DNA of 64,000 bases from Ectopseudomonas chengduensis (lineage in GTDB: Bacteria > Pseudomonadota > Gammaproteobacteria > Pseudomonadales > Pseudomonadaceae), in assembly GCF_900102635.1 (NCBI RefSeq), contig NZ_FMZQ01000009.1:124001-188000 (forward strand). Reading direction: 5' to 3'. A model generated the notes under the pieces. The model saw nothing but the letters and a program-made list of their open reading frames with translations, was not told the origin of the DNA and made no database searches. The position numbers were made by a program, and so were the translations under genes. Of this stretch, positions 28,715 through 37,093 are shown in pieces; position 1 is the stretch's first letter; every line of letters starts with the position of its first letter.

Positions 28715-29890
28715 CTACGCGACGCGAAGAGGGCGGGTTCGGAACTGTCCACTGTCAGGGGTAAAGCGCGACGCCATGAGCATCAACACAAGCGTGGCAG
28801 CGGCCATCGCCATCCAGCTCAGGCGCAGGTCATCGGTGTACTGGCGTAGCAGTCCAGCCAGCAGCGGCGCTGTGGCGGCGATCAGGTAGCCGCCGCCCTG
28901 CACGAAGGCCAGCAGGTCGCCAGTCTGGCGTGGGTCATCCAGGTGATCCTGGGCCACCACCAGCGAAAGCGGGAACAGCGCGCCGATGCCCACGCCCAGC
29001 AGCATGCAGATCGGCACCACCAGTTGCAGCGGTGCCAGCATCAGGCCAAGCAGCCCGGCCAGCAGCGCCAGCAAGACCACCGCCAGTAACACACGTCTAT
29101 CCGGGTAGCGTGGCAGCAGGCTCGATGCCAGCAGGCCCGCGACCACTTCGCAAAGCGTCAGCGCAGCCAGCAGCAGGCCGCTGGCCTGCGCGCTCCAACC
29201 CAGTGAGGTGTAGTAAGGCGGCAACCAGGCCAGCACCAGCGTGTAGCCGGCGGTGCCGATGCCGAAGAAGCTCATCAACAGCCAGGCCCTTGGTGAGCGC
29301 CAGACATCCAGGCGCGGCAGCTCGCTCGACGTTGCGACTGCCTGCGCAGGCGCGGCGCGGTACCAGAATGCGGCAGCGAGCAGAGCAGGTAGTGTCCAGC
29401 TCGCGAGCGCCCACGACCAGCCTATCGAGTGCGCCAACCAGGGCGTCAGCGCCGCGCCGAAGGCCGCGCCACCCATGATCGCGCAACTGTAGAAACCGAT
29501 CAGGCGGCCGCTGTCAGTGGGGAAGCGCGACTTGATCAAGCCCGGCAGCAGTGCCTGGACGAAGGCGATCCCGGCGCCAGCCAGCAAGGCAGTGGCGATC
29601 AAGGTACTGGAGTCCGGCAGCACGCCGCGCAGCAGGCAGGCGAGGGCGATCAGCAGTACGCCGAAGAGAATCCCGTTGCGCTCGCCGAGGCGCTGGCGCA
29701 GCAGGCCGGCGGCCAGAGCGCCAAGGCCCATGATCACCACCGGCAGGCTAGTCAGCAGGCTGGCACCGACATGATCCAGGCCGGTGTCGAGCTGGATATG
29801 GTCGAGCAACGGTCCGATGGCAGCCAGCACCGGACGCAGGTTCAGGCCGAGCAGGACGATGGCGATGAGCAGCAAGATCTGGCGCTTCAT
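28715..29890 (-). CDS. CynX/NimT-family MFS transporter
   Basis: Twelve-helix major facilitator protein of 391 residues. The N-terminus MKRQILLLIAIVLLGLNLRPVLAAIGPLL, with the LNLRP motif, is the hallmark of the cyanate/nitroimidazole (CynX) branch. The open frame continues far upstream, but the ATG at 29890 overlaps the EamA stop (ATGA) and is the natural start. Together with the EamA gene it forms a two-gene transport operon divergent from a MarR regulator. Substrate unknown; no cyanase gene is present. Confidence 0.9.
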   Translation of the reverse strand: MKRQILLLIAIVLLGLNLRPVLAAIGPLLDHIQLDTGLDHVGASLLTSLPVVIMGLGALAAGLLRQRLGERNGILFGVLLIALACLLRGVLPDSSTLIATALLAGAGIAFVQALLPGLIKSRFPTDSGRLIGFYSCAIMGGAAFGAALTPWLAHSIGWSWALASWTLPALLAAAFWYRAAPAQAVATSSELPRLDVWRSPRAWLLMSFFGIGTAGYTLVLAWLPPYYTSLGWSAQASGLLLAALTLCEVVAGLLASSLLPRYPDRRVLLAVVLLALLAGLLGLMLAPLQLVVPICMLLGVGIGALFPLSLVVAQDHLDDPRQTGDLLAFVQGGGYLIAATAPLLAGLLRQYTDDLRLSWMAMAAATLVLMLMASRFTPDSGQFRTRPLRVA

Positions 29891-30789
29891 GCTTGTGACT
29901 CCTTCGCACCGCGCCAGGCCACCAGCAGGACGCCGCCGACGATGCACAGCGCTGCCAGCAGCATGCTCAGGCTGCCCTGTTCGCCGAGCAGGCCGATGGC
30001 GATGGCGGCGCCGGTGATCGCCGCCACCGAGCCAATCTGGCTGAGAAACACCGTGCCAGCCAGGTTCTGCAGGACGAAGAACAGCGCATAAACGGCCGCG
30101 AACAGCAGCATCTGCAGGGCCAGCAGGCCCACTGCCGTGCTGTTTTCGAGACGTGGTGCGAGGTCGACACCGAACAGGCCAAGCGGCACCAGCAGCAGCG
30201 CACCGCCGAGCAGCATGCCGGGCGCCAGGGACAGCGGGCTGGCACCAACCGGCCAGTAGCGGGCACGGTAGATGTTGCCGAACGCCAGAAACACCGGCAC
30301 GCAGAGCGCCGCCAGCACCCACAGCAGGGGGCTGTCGCCGGCGTTGAGCTTGCCTAGGGCCAGCAACAGGCTGCCCGCCAGACCAATGCAGATGCCCAGC
30401 AGACGAATACGGCTCAGTCCTTCCATGCGCAAGGCCAGTGCCAGCAGGTAGGTGATCAAGGGTGGGAAGGCCAGGCACATCGAGGCGAAGCCGGCGCCGA
30501 CATGGCCAATCGAGCTGAACAGCAAACCATTCGGCACCGCGATGCTGAGCAGCCCCGAGGCCAGGTAATAACCCAGCAACCCGGGGCTGATGCCGGGGCG
30601 CTCGCCGCGTATCCAAGTGAACAGCAACAGCAGCAAACCGCCGCCCAGCAAGCTCCAGAGCAGGTAGGCCATGGCCGGCCAGCCGACGTTGCCGGCCAGT
30701 TTGACCAGGATGCTGGTCAGTCCCATCAGAGCGCCGATGGTCAGTAATAGTGACAAGGCGAGAACGGGACGAAATTGGGAGCCGGGCAT
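29887..30789 (-). CDS. EamA-family (drug/metabolite) transporter
   Basis: Integral membrane protein of 300 residues with ten hydrophobic helices and the duplicated EamA layout; the first repeat begins FRPVLALSLLLTIGALMGLTSILVKLAG. The start at MPGSQF (30789) is chosen over the extended frame because upstream sequence contains the operator and promoter shared with the MarR gene. It is the first gene of the operon and probably an exporter; its cargo is not predictable. Confidence 0.88.
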   Translation of the reverse strand: MPGSQFRPVLALSLLLTIGALMGLTSILVKLAGNVGWPAMAYLLWSLLGGGLLLLLFTWIRGERPGISPGLLGYYLASGLLSIAVPNGLLFSSIGHVGAGFASMCLAFPPLITYLLALALRMEGLSRIRLLGICIGLAGSLLLALGKLNAGDSPLLWVLAALCVPVFLAFGNIYRARYWPVGASPLSLAPGMLLGGALLLVPLGLFGVDLAPRLENSTAVGLLALQMLLFAAVYALFFVLQNLAGTVFLSQIGSVAAITGAAIAIGLLGEQGSLSMLLAALCIVGGVLLVAWRGAKESQA

Positions 30790-30843
30790 GCAGCTGTCTC
30801 CTGAGGGTGGATGCGTTACGATGCAAACATTCTTTTTGAAAAG

Positions 30844-30861
30844 TATCTTGATATCAAGATA
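30844..30861. promoter_or_regulatory. Perfect palindrome, likely MarR operator
   Basis: TATCTTGATATCAAGATA is an 18-bp perfect palindrome in the 85-bp gap between the EamA and MarR genes, 14 bp before the MarR start. Its size and symmetry fit a MarR dimer site covering both divergent promoters. Confidence 0.8.
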
Positions 30862-30874
30862 AATCGAGGGCGAT

Positions 30875-31378
30875 ATGCAAGACCGCGCACAATTGGCTGC
30901 CGAACAGTGGCTTCGACAGCGGCCAGATCTGGACGGTTTTTCCATGGCGGTGATTGGCCGTCTGGGCGAGCTCAGCCAGGTGATCACGCGTGATCACCTG
31001 CTGCCGTTCTTCACCGAGCACGGCTTGCAGGCCGGGGAGTTCGACCTGCTCGCGACCTTGCTCCGCTCGGGTGAGCCCTATGCACTGATGCCCACGGCGT
31101 TGTACGAGAGCGCGATGATTTCCTCGGGCGGCATGACCAGCCGCATCGACCGCCTGGAAAAGGCCGGGCTGATCGAGCGGCGCAAACACCCCAGCGACCG
31201 CCGTGGCGTGCTGGTGGCACTGACCTCGGCCGGCTTCGAATTGATCGACGGCATTCTCGAAGCCCATGTGGCCAACCTGCAGCGCGTGCTCTCGGGATTG
31301 ACCGCTGCCGAGCAGCGGACGTTGCATGAATTGCATGGCAAGTTGTTGGCGGGGCTGGCTGTACGGGATGGGGTGTGA
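30875..31378 (+). CDS. MarR-family transcriptional regulator
   Basis: Repressor-type regulator of 167 residues. The winged helix-turn-helix occupies about residues 50-125: FDLLATLLRSGEPYALMPTAL, then SSGGMTSRIDRLEKAGLIERRKHPSDRRGVLVALT with the wing DRR typical of MarR. A GAGGG ribosome-binding site precedes the ATG. It is divergent from the EamA-CynX operon, with a perfect palindrome between them, so it very likely represses itself and the transporters until a ligand binds. A perfect 24-bp palindrome lies within its coding region. Confidence 0.92.
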   Translation: MQDRAQLAAEQWLRQRPDLDGFSMAVIGRLGELSQVITRDHLLPFFTEHGLQAGEFDLLATLLRSGEPYALMPTALYESAMISSGGMTSRIDRLEKAGLIERRKHPSDRRGVLVALTSAGFELIDGILEAHVANLQRVLSGLTAAEQRTLHELHGKLLAGLAVRDGV

Positions 31379-31891
31379 TCGCGGCTTGTTGGCAGTTCCC
31401 ACGCTCAAGAATGGTTGCTGGCGCGCCAGGCTTAATGGCGCCAGCGCTTAGGCAGTGACTGGCAGGAACGTCATGTGCGTGGGAGAGGCTTTAGCCGCGA
31501 CGTGGCCATCCATAGTTGAAAAACTCGCGGCTGAAGCTCCTCCCACCCGTAGGGCGGACGACGCGTCGCGTTCCCGTCGCTAGGTGGATGAGAGGAGCGT
31601 CATCTCCGCACATGCCCACGTGACGCATGAGAATCATCAAATATGAATTTTTATATGACAGCTTCGTGATGAAAGCTGCCAGAAAGCTTCCACGCCTATG
31701 TTCTTGCCCATGGCAGGCGCAGACCTGCCACAGCGTCGTGACCGCCTTGGCGGCCGACCATTACCAACAAGAACAAAACGGTATACATCCATGCCCCTGA
31801 CAGGCCTCGCGTTCCTTCTCTCCGTTCGTTCGTTGCGTAACCCTCGCTGATCGTCTCCAAGCCCCAGCCGAATTCCGTCCGGAGAATCTCC
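31379..31891. other. 513-bp intergenic region with a REP pair
   Basis: No credible gene. A REP-type inverted pair lies at 31479-31500 (GTGGGAGAGGCTTTAGCC...) and 31525-31546 (...GAAGCTCCTCCCAC). The rest is presumably the upstream region of the CitMHS gene, whose ribosome-binding site GGAGAATCTCC immediately precedes its ATG. No clear promoter was recognised. Confidence 0.6.
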
Positions 31892-33196
31892 ATGCTCACA
31901 TTCCTTGGCTTCGCCATGGTCTCGACTTTCATGTACCTGATCATGAGCAAACGCCTGTCGGCGCTGATCGCCCTGATCATCATCCCCATTCTGTTCGCGC
32001 TGATTGGTGGCTTCGCCAACCAGATCGGCCCGATGATGCTCGAAGGCATCAGCAAGCTCGCGCCCACTGGCGTGATGTTGATGTTTGCCATCCTCTACTT
32101 CGCCATCATGATCGACTCCGGGCTGTTCGATCCGCCCGTGCGGCTGATCCTCAAACTGGTCAAGGGCGACCCGCTGAAGGTCGCGGTCGGCACCGTGGCC
32201 CTGGCGCTGATCGTCTCCCTCGATGGCGATGGTTCGACCACCTACATGATCTGCGTCGGCGCCATGCTGCCGCTTTACAGCCGCCTGAAGATGAGCCCGA
32301 CCATCATGGCCGGGCTGATCATCATGGCCGGTGGCATCATGAACATGACCCCCTGGGGCGGCCCGACCGCACGTGCCGCCAGTGCCTTGCACGTCGACCC
32401 ATCGGACGTCTTCGTGCCGATGATTCCGGGCATGATTGTCGGCGCCCTAGCGCTGTTTGGTGTCGCGTATCTCTACGGCCTGCGCGAGCGCAAACGCCTG
32501 GGCGTGCTGCACCTGCCGGACGACCACGTCACCCAAGACGACATCAGCGTGTCGCAGTTTCCCGAGGCGCGTCGGCCGAAACTGTTGTGGATCAACGCCA
32601 TCCTCACCGTGGTGCTGATGACCACCCTGATCGCCGGTCTGCTGCCGATGCCGGTGCTGTTCATGATCGCCTTCAGCATCGCCATGATCATCAACTACCC
32701 CTGCCTGCAGCAGCAGAAGGAGCGCATCGCCGCCCATGCCGGCAACGTACTGGCGGTAGTCGGGCTGATCTTCGCGGCCGGTATCTTCACCGGCATCCTC
32801 AGCGGCACCGGCATGGTCGAGGCCATGTCCAAGAGCCTGCTGGCGGTCATCCCTGACGCGTTCGGCCCCTACCTGGCAGTGATCACGGCATTGGTGAGCA
32901 TGCCGTTCACCTTCTTCATGTCCAACGACGCTTTTTACTACGGCATCCTGCCGGTGCTGAACCAGGCCGCGTCCAGCTACGGCATCAGTGCCGTGGAAAT
33001 GGCGCGCGCCTCGATCGTGGGGCAGCCGGTGCACCTGCTCAGCCCGCTAGTGCCCTCGACTTATCTGCTGATCGGCCTGGCCAAGATCGAATTTGGCGAC
33101 CTGCAACGCTTCACCCTCAAATGGGCGGTGATGGTGTGCATGGTCATCCTGGCGGCGGCCTTGCTGCTGGGCGTGTTCCCCTTTATCAGCGGCTGA
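31892..33196 (+). CDS. CitMHS-family citrate:cation symporter
   Basis: Membrane carrier of 434 residues with about twelve helices. Family features are the SLDGDGSTTYMICVGAMLPLY segment near residue 110, MTPWGGPTARAA near 152, and the paired C-terminal half with GILSGTGMVEAMSKSL and FFMSNDAFYYGILPV. Characterised members import metal-citrate complexes. It stands alone, with a long leader and no two-component system beside it. A second, divergent family member lies at 62678. Confidence 0.92.
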   Translation: MLTFLGFAMVSTFMYLIMSKRLSALIALIIIPILFALIGGFANQIGPMMLEGISKLAPTGVMLMFAILYFAIMIDSGLFDPPVRLILKLVKGDPLKVAVGTVALALIVSLDGDGSTTYMICVGAMLPLYSRLKMSPTIMAGLIIMAGGIMNMTPWGGPTARAASALHVDPSDVFVPMIPGMIVGALALFGVAYLYGLRERKRLGVLHLPDDHVTQDDISVSQFPEARRPKLLWINAILTVVLMTTLIAGLLPMPVLFMIAFSIAMIINYPCLQQQKERIAAHAGNVLAVVGLIFAAGIFTGILSGTGMVEAMSKSLLAVIPDAFGPYLAVITALVSMPFTFFMSNDAFYYGILPVLNQAASSYGISAVEMARASIVGQPVHLLSPLVPSTYLLIGLAKIEFGDLQRFTLKWAVMVCMVILAAALLLGVFPFISG

Positions 33197-33334
33197 TCGA
33201 GCCGCTGCGGTGTCCGCGCGACGCTCCGGCTCTGCAAGGTCGACGCTGCCAGCAGAGCCGCAGACGCGCATGCATCACCTGATTCGGTTCATCCTGTGCG
33301 CTGGTGGCCCTGGTCGCTACAGGCGAAAACGCGT

Positions 33335-34228
33335 CTACATCCGGTGATGCTCCACCAGGAAATCCACGAACACCCGCACCCGCGCCGGCATTGCCGATCC
33401 ACCCACGAACACGGCATGAATCGGTTCCCGATCTCCGGGGTTGAAGGCTTGCAGCAGCGGTACCAGGTCGCCGCGCTGCAGGTCTTCGGCCACGCTGAAT
33501 TCGCCGATGCGCGCGATGCCGGCGCCGACCCGGGCAAATTGCGCCAGCGCTTCGCCGCTGCTGCATTCGATATTGCCGCAGACCTTGAGCGAGAACGCCT
33601 GGCCATCGCGGATGAACGGCCAGTTGGGTTCGGCGCGGCGGAAATTGAAGCGTAGGCAGTTGTGCTGCAACAGGTCTTCCGGTCGCTGCGGCGTGCCGTG
33701 GCGTTGCAGGTAATCGGGGGAGGCCACTACCACCTGGCCGGTTTCGCCGATCTTGCGGGCGGTCAGCGGGCTGTCCGGCAGGTGGCCGAAACGCACGGCC
33801 ACGTCAGCCTGGCCACCGAGGATGTCGACCACCTCGTCGCCCAGGCTGAGGTCGACGGTGATGTTCGGGTAGCGCGCGCTGAACGCCGCCACCAGCGGCA
33901 CGATGGCCAGCCGACCATGGCCGAGCGCGGCACTGACGCGCAAGCGCCCCCGTGGCACGCCCTGATCGGTGATGGCTTCTTCGACCTCCGCCATATCGGC
34001 AAGGATGCGCCGGGCACCGCGCAGGTAAGCTTCGCCCTCGGCGGTAAAGGTGATTGCGCGGGTGGTGCGCAGCAGCAGGCGCGTGCCGAGGCGCTGCTCG
34101 GTGCGCGCGATGATCCGGCTGACCGCCGAAGGCGTCAGCCCCAGTGCACGTGCAGCGGCCGACAGGCTGCCTTCCTCCGCCACGGTGGCGAACACCACCA
34201 TGTCACCTGATCGGCCGCCTATGTCCAT
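33335..34228 (-). CDS. LysR-family transcriptional regulator
   Basis: Regulator of 297 residues. Helix-turn-helix: MVVFATVAEEGSLSAAARALGLTPSAVSRIIARTE; effector domain begins about residue 88 (RGRLRVSAALGHGRLAIVPLV). The start MDIGGRSGDM at 34228 is chosen; the frame is open 13 codons further. It is divergent from an MFS exporter gene with 95 bp between starts, the usual layout for a LysR regulator and its target. The ligand is unknown. Confidence 0.9.
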   Translation of the reverse strand: MDIGGRSGDMVVFATVAEEGSLSAAARALGLTPSAVSRIIARTEQRLGTRLLLRTTRAITFTAEGEAYLRGARRILADMAEVEEAITDQGVPRGRLRVSAALGHGRLAIVPLVAAFSARYPNITVDLSLGDEVVDILGGQADVAVRFGHLPDSPLTARKIGETGQVVVASPDYLQRHGTPQRPEDLLQHNCLRFNFRRAEPNWPFIRDGQAFSLKVCGNIECSSGEALAQFARVGAGIARIGEFSVAEDLQRGDLVPLLQAFNPGDREPIHAVFVGGSAMPARVRVFVDFLVEHHRM

Positions 34229-34323
34229 TTGTGCTCCGTAAGCAAAGGTGTTTGCCAGAAATGCCATCTACCGCCGTCAAGGTTTGGATCCTAGCATTCG
34301 CGGCATAGATGAGGAGCCTTTCC

Positions 34324-35490
34324 ATGCGTATCAATCCACCACTCGTTGCACTCGCAATCGGTGCCTTCGGCATCGGCGTTACCGAGTTCGCCCCCATGGG
34401 CATGTTGCCGGGTATCGCCAGCGATCTCGGCGTATCCATTCCCGCTGCCGGCCTGCTGGTCAGCGCCTACGCCCTCGGCGTTCTGCTTGGCGCGCCACTG
34501 ATGACCCTGACCACCGGCAAGATTCCCCGACGCTACCTGCTGATCGGGTTGATGGCCATCTTCACCCTGGGCAACCTGATGTCCGCCCTGGCCACTGACT
34601 ACACCAGCCTGCTGATCGCCCGCGTGGTGACTTCGCTGAATCACGGCGCCTTCTTCGGCGTCGGCTCAATCGTCGCCGCCAGCGTGGTCGCGCCAGACAA
34701 ACGCGCCGGGGCGGTGGCTGCGATGTTCATGGGCCTGACCCTGGCGACCATCGGCGGCGTGCCGCTGGCGGCCTGGTTCGGTGAAGTGCTTGGCTGGCGC
34801 ACGGCGTTCTGGGGCATCACCGGGCTCGGTGTGCTGGCGATGGTCTCGCTATGGTTCGCGCTGCCCAACGTGCCGCTGCCGAAAAGCGACGGCGTGCTGG
34901 CGGAAATTCGCGTGCTGGGCCGTGGCCCGGTGCTGGCAGCACTGGCTCTGACCGTAATCGGCTCCAGCGCGATGTTCACCGTGTTCACCTATATCGCGCC
35001 GATCCTCAGCAGCGAGACCCAGGCCTCCACCGCGTTCATCACCGCCATGCTGGTGCTGTACGGCATCGGCCTGACGCTGGGCAACGTGTGGGGCGGCAAG
35101 GCGGCGGATCGCTCCGTCGACCGCACCCTGATCGTCTCACTGAGTGCGCTGATCCTGGTCTTGCTGGCCTTCACCGTGCTGATGCGCTGGCCGCTACCGG
35201 CTGCCGTGGCCATCCTGATCTGGGGCATCGCCAGCTTTGCCATCGTGCCGCCGCTGCAGATGCGCGTGATGGAAGCCGCCAAGGACGCGCCCAACCTGGC
35301 CTCGGCGGTGAATATCGGCGCCTTCAACCTCGGTAATGCCATCGGCGCAGCGCTGGGCGGCGCGGTGATCAAGGCGGGGTTGGGATACCCGGCGATTTCC
35401 CTCGCCGGCGCGGCAATGGCGGGGCTGGGACTGCTGATGGTGCTGGGGTTCGCCTGGCGCTCCAGAGGTGCAGCGGCGGTAACGGTTTAA
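34324..35490 (+). CDS. MFS efflux transporter (AraJ/YdhP-like, DHA1 group)
   Basis: Twelve-helix transporter of 388 residues. The opening INPPLVALAIGAFGIGVTEFAPMGMLPGIA is typical of the AraJ/YdhP/PbuE-like drug:H+ antiporter group, and the loop motif after helix 2 is LGAPLMTLTTGKIPRR. The ATG at 34324 follows GAGGAG with good spacing; an in-frame ATG five codons earlier overlaps that site. Likely controlled by the divergent LysR protein. Confidence 0.88.
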   Translation: MRINPPLVALAIGAFGIGVTEFAPMGMLPGIASDLGVSIPAAGLLVSAYALGVLLGAPLMTLTTGKIPRRYLLIGLMAIFTLGNLMSALATDYTSLLIARVVTSLNHGAFFGVGSIVAASVVAPDKRAGAVAAMFMGLTLATIGGVPLAAWFGEVLGWRTAFWGITGLGVLAMVSLWFALPNVPLPKSDGVLAEIRVLGRGPVLAALALTVIGSSAMFTVFTYIAPILSSETQASTAFITAMLVLYGIGLTLGNVWGGKAADRSVDRTLIVSLSALILVLLAFTVLMRWPLPAAVAILIWGIASFAIVPPLQMRVMEAAKDAPNLASAVNIGAFNLGNAIGAALGGAVIKAGLGYPAISLAGAAMAGLGLLMVLGFAWRSRGAAAVTV

Positions 35491-35531
35491 GAAGAGGCAC
35501 TTGAGACGGGGGTTTAAATCCCCCCTCCGGT

Positions 35532-35981
35532 TTACGCCTTCGCAGCAGGGCTCAAGCGAAAGCTGACACCCATGCGGTTGAACGCGTTCATGGCTGCGAT
35601 AGCCGCCGTAAGGTCGACCAGGTCTTTCGGGGTGAATGCAGACGATGCCGCGACATAAGCCTCGTCGGAAACATGCGTTTCGCTGACCAGTGTCACTTCT
35701 TCCGTCCAGGCCAAGGCGGAACGTTCCTGCTCGGAAAACAGATGCGCGGCCTCATGCCAGACTGGCACCAGAACGAGCTTTTCTACTGACATACCTCCCT
35801 TGATCAGATCTCGCGAATGGATATCGATGCAGTGCGCGCATCCATTGATTTGCGATGCCCGCAAGAACACGAGATGGATGAGCTGAGGCGGCAGGTTCGT
35901 TCCGGTGGTGACGAAATGGTGCAGTCCTCCCAGTGCTTTAGCTGCGCCGGGTGAAGCCTCAAACCAATTAAGACGAGTCAT
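35532..35981 (-). CDS. AhpD-like carboxymuconolactone decarboxylase-family protein
   Basis: All-helical protein of 149 residues with the redox motif of the alkylhydroperoxidase D-like branch, NGCAHCIDIHSRDL near residue 46: two cysteines two residues apart followed by a conserved histidine. Members reduce peroxides or related compounds with thiols. It starts with MTRLNWFEASPGAAKALGGLHHF. It is convergent with the MFS gene and separated from the island by a noncoding stretch. Confidence 0.9.
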   Translation of the reverse strand: MTRLNWFEASPGAAKALGGLHHFVTTGTNLPPQLIHLVFLRASQINGCAHCIDIHSRDLIKGGMSVEKLVLVPVWHEAAHLFSEQERSALAWTEEVTLVSETHVSDEAYVAASSAFTPKDLVDLTAAIAAMNAFNRMGVSFRLSPAAKA

Positions 35982-36376
35982 AGAGCAGTACCCTTTGTGG
36001 ATGGGGGATCAGTAAGGTCTGCCCAATTAAGACAATTAAGAGGATCAAGGTATTGATCCAATTAAAGGCTTAATCAATGGTCCACTGTGCGGGGCGTTGT
36101 GGCTTTTGATGCCGTGTGGAGCGGCTGCTATCGGCCAAGAGCGGACACACCTTTGTTAGCGTCCGATCATCCCGTTTGACCCTGGAGAGCGATCTAGGAA
36201 GCTGAGGATGCAAAACTGGGCTTCACACGCCAAACAGGCCCCTGCATTGCGCAAATGTAGCTCTACACACCTACAAACTTGACCAGCGTTTGTGTGATTA
36301 GGCGGGTGCTGCTGTAAGGTAGCTTCACCGTCGGTTAGGGTAGCAAGGGGGCGTATCTAGAATGGTTGCGCCCCTT
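35982..36376. other. 395-bp noncoding border of the accessory island
   Basis: No credible gene. It contains TCGGCCAAGAGCGGACA at 36131-36147, whose inverted, 15/17-matching counterpart lies at 41857-41873 on the far side of the island. At its end (about 36345-36378) a GGGGCG...CGCCCC hairpin running into TTTTAT resembles a plus-strand terminator and overlaps the stop of the nuclease gene. No integrase or tRNA lies here. Confidence 0.5.
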
Positions 36377-37066
36377 TTATTCGCCAGAGAATAGCGACCT
36401 GCTTCCAAATCTGCCAGAACAAAGCAATTTAATAAGCTGTTCATTCTTTAGTTTACTACTGGCATATTGTAAGGCCTTCTCAATGTTTCCGGCTGGGTTC
36501 TGATTGATTGCTTTAATTGCATTGAGGGGCTTGTGTTGATTTTCGAGGTATTGTTCTAATTGTGCTCTAGATAAAAGCGATGAGAGATATGAAGTAGCCA
36601 CACTACCAACATTTATGTACGGTGGGCTGGCAGTGTGCCTTCCGTTATAAATATAAGACCAATATATTTTGTCATCGAGATGACTCTTTATAAGCTGTCC
36701 AAGCCGAGCAGTAGTAAAACGAACGGCTAGATTACTTGAGAAATAAGAAATCATTCCTCCTCTTAGCTCTCCGTCAAAAAAAGTTGGTCGGCCATGGGAA
36801 AAAAAGACTGGGACCCCAGTGGTTTCTTGTAAATCTTGGGCTTTTTCTATTTCTATGGAGGTCGGATGGGGGCCTTTTACTTCAAGATATAGATGTGCGT
36901 TGGGTAAATAGAAATCGGGCTTGTAAATACCGTGCCTTGTTAAAACCTGCTCTGGTTCATAAAGCCAGGCAATACCTAAGGCGTCAAGCATCGCAGCCCA
37001 GCGAGTCTCGGAGTAGGAGCGCATGTGATAATTATTGTGATGAAATACAGTACGCCATTCATTCAT
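36377..37066 (-). CDS. Small PD-(D/E)XK nuclease-like protein
   Basis: Not a family I can name. The 229-residue protein has a restriction-endonuclease-like core: Glu20 in YSETRWAAMLDALGI, Glu37/Glu39 in LYEPEQ, Pro50-Asp51 in YKPDFYLP, and Glu62-x-Lys64 in LYLEVKGPHP, spaced as in the PD-(D/E)XK superfamily. The C-terminal 130 residues are helical and of unknown role. It lies 27 bp after the helicase gene on the same strand, so the two are probably co-expressed. The sequence is visibly AT-rich against the host. Likely an effector nuclease of a defence-type system; this is inference. Confidence 0.75.
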   Translation of the reverse strand: MNEWRTVFHHNNYHMRSYSETRWAAMLDALGIAWLYEPEQVLTRHGIYKPDFYLPNAHLYLEVKGPHPTSIEIEKAQDLQETTGVPVFFSHGRPTFFDGELRGGMISYFSSNLAVRFTTARLGQLIKSHLDDKIYWSYIYNGRHTASPPYINVGSVATSYLSSLLSRAQLEQYLENQHKPLNAIKAINQNPAGNIEKALQYASSKLKNEQLIKLLCSGRFGSRSLFSGE

Positions 37067-37093
37067 GGAGTTATCTCAAGGATTTCGCAGTGG

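Noticed and set aside
29887..30987. EamA gene extended to the far upstream in-frame start
   Set aside because: The extension runs through the MarR operator and into the MarR coding region; the start at 30789 gives a normal EamA length.
28715..35981. Transport and regulator genes considered as part of the defence island
   Set aside because: They are GC-rich like the host and are typical metabolic accessory genes; only 36.3-41.8 kb has the nuclease/helicase content.
36345..36378. Considered as a tRNA 3' end or att site next to the island
   Set aside because: It folds as a simple GC hairpin with a T tract; no cloverleaf or tRNA-like T-arm is present and no integrase is nearby.
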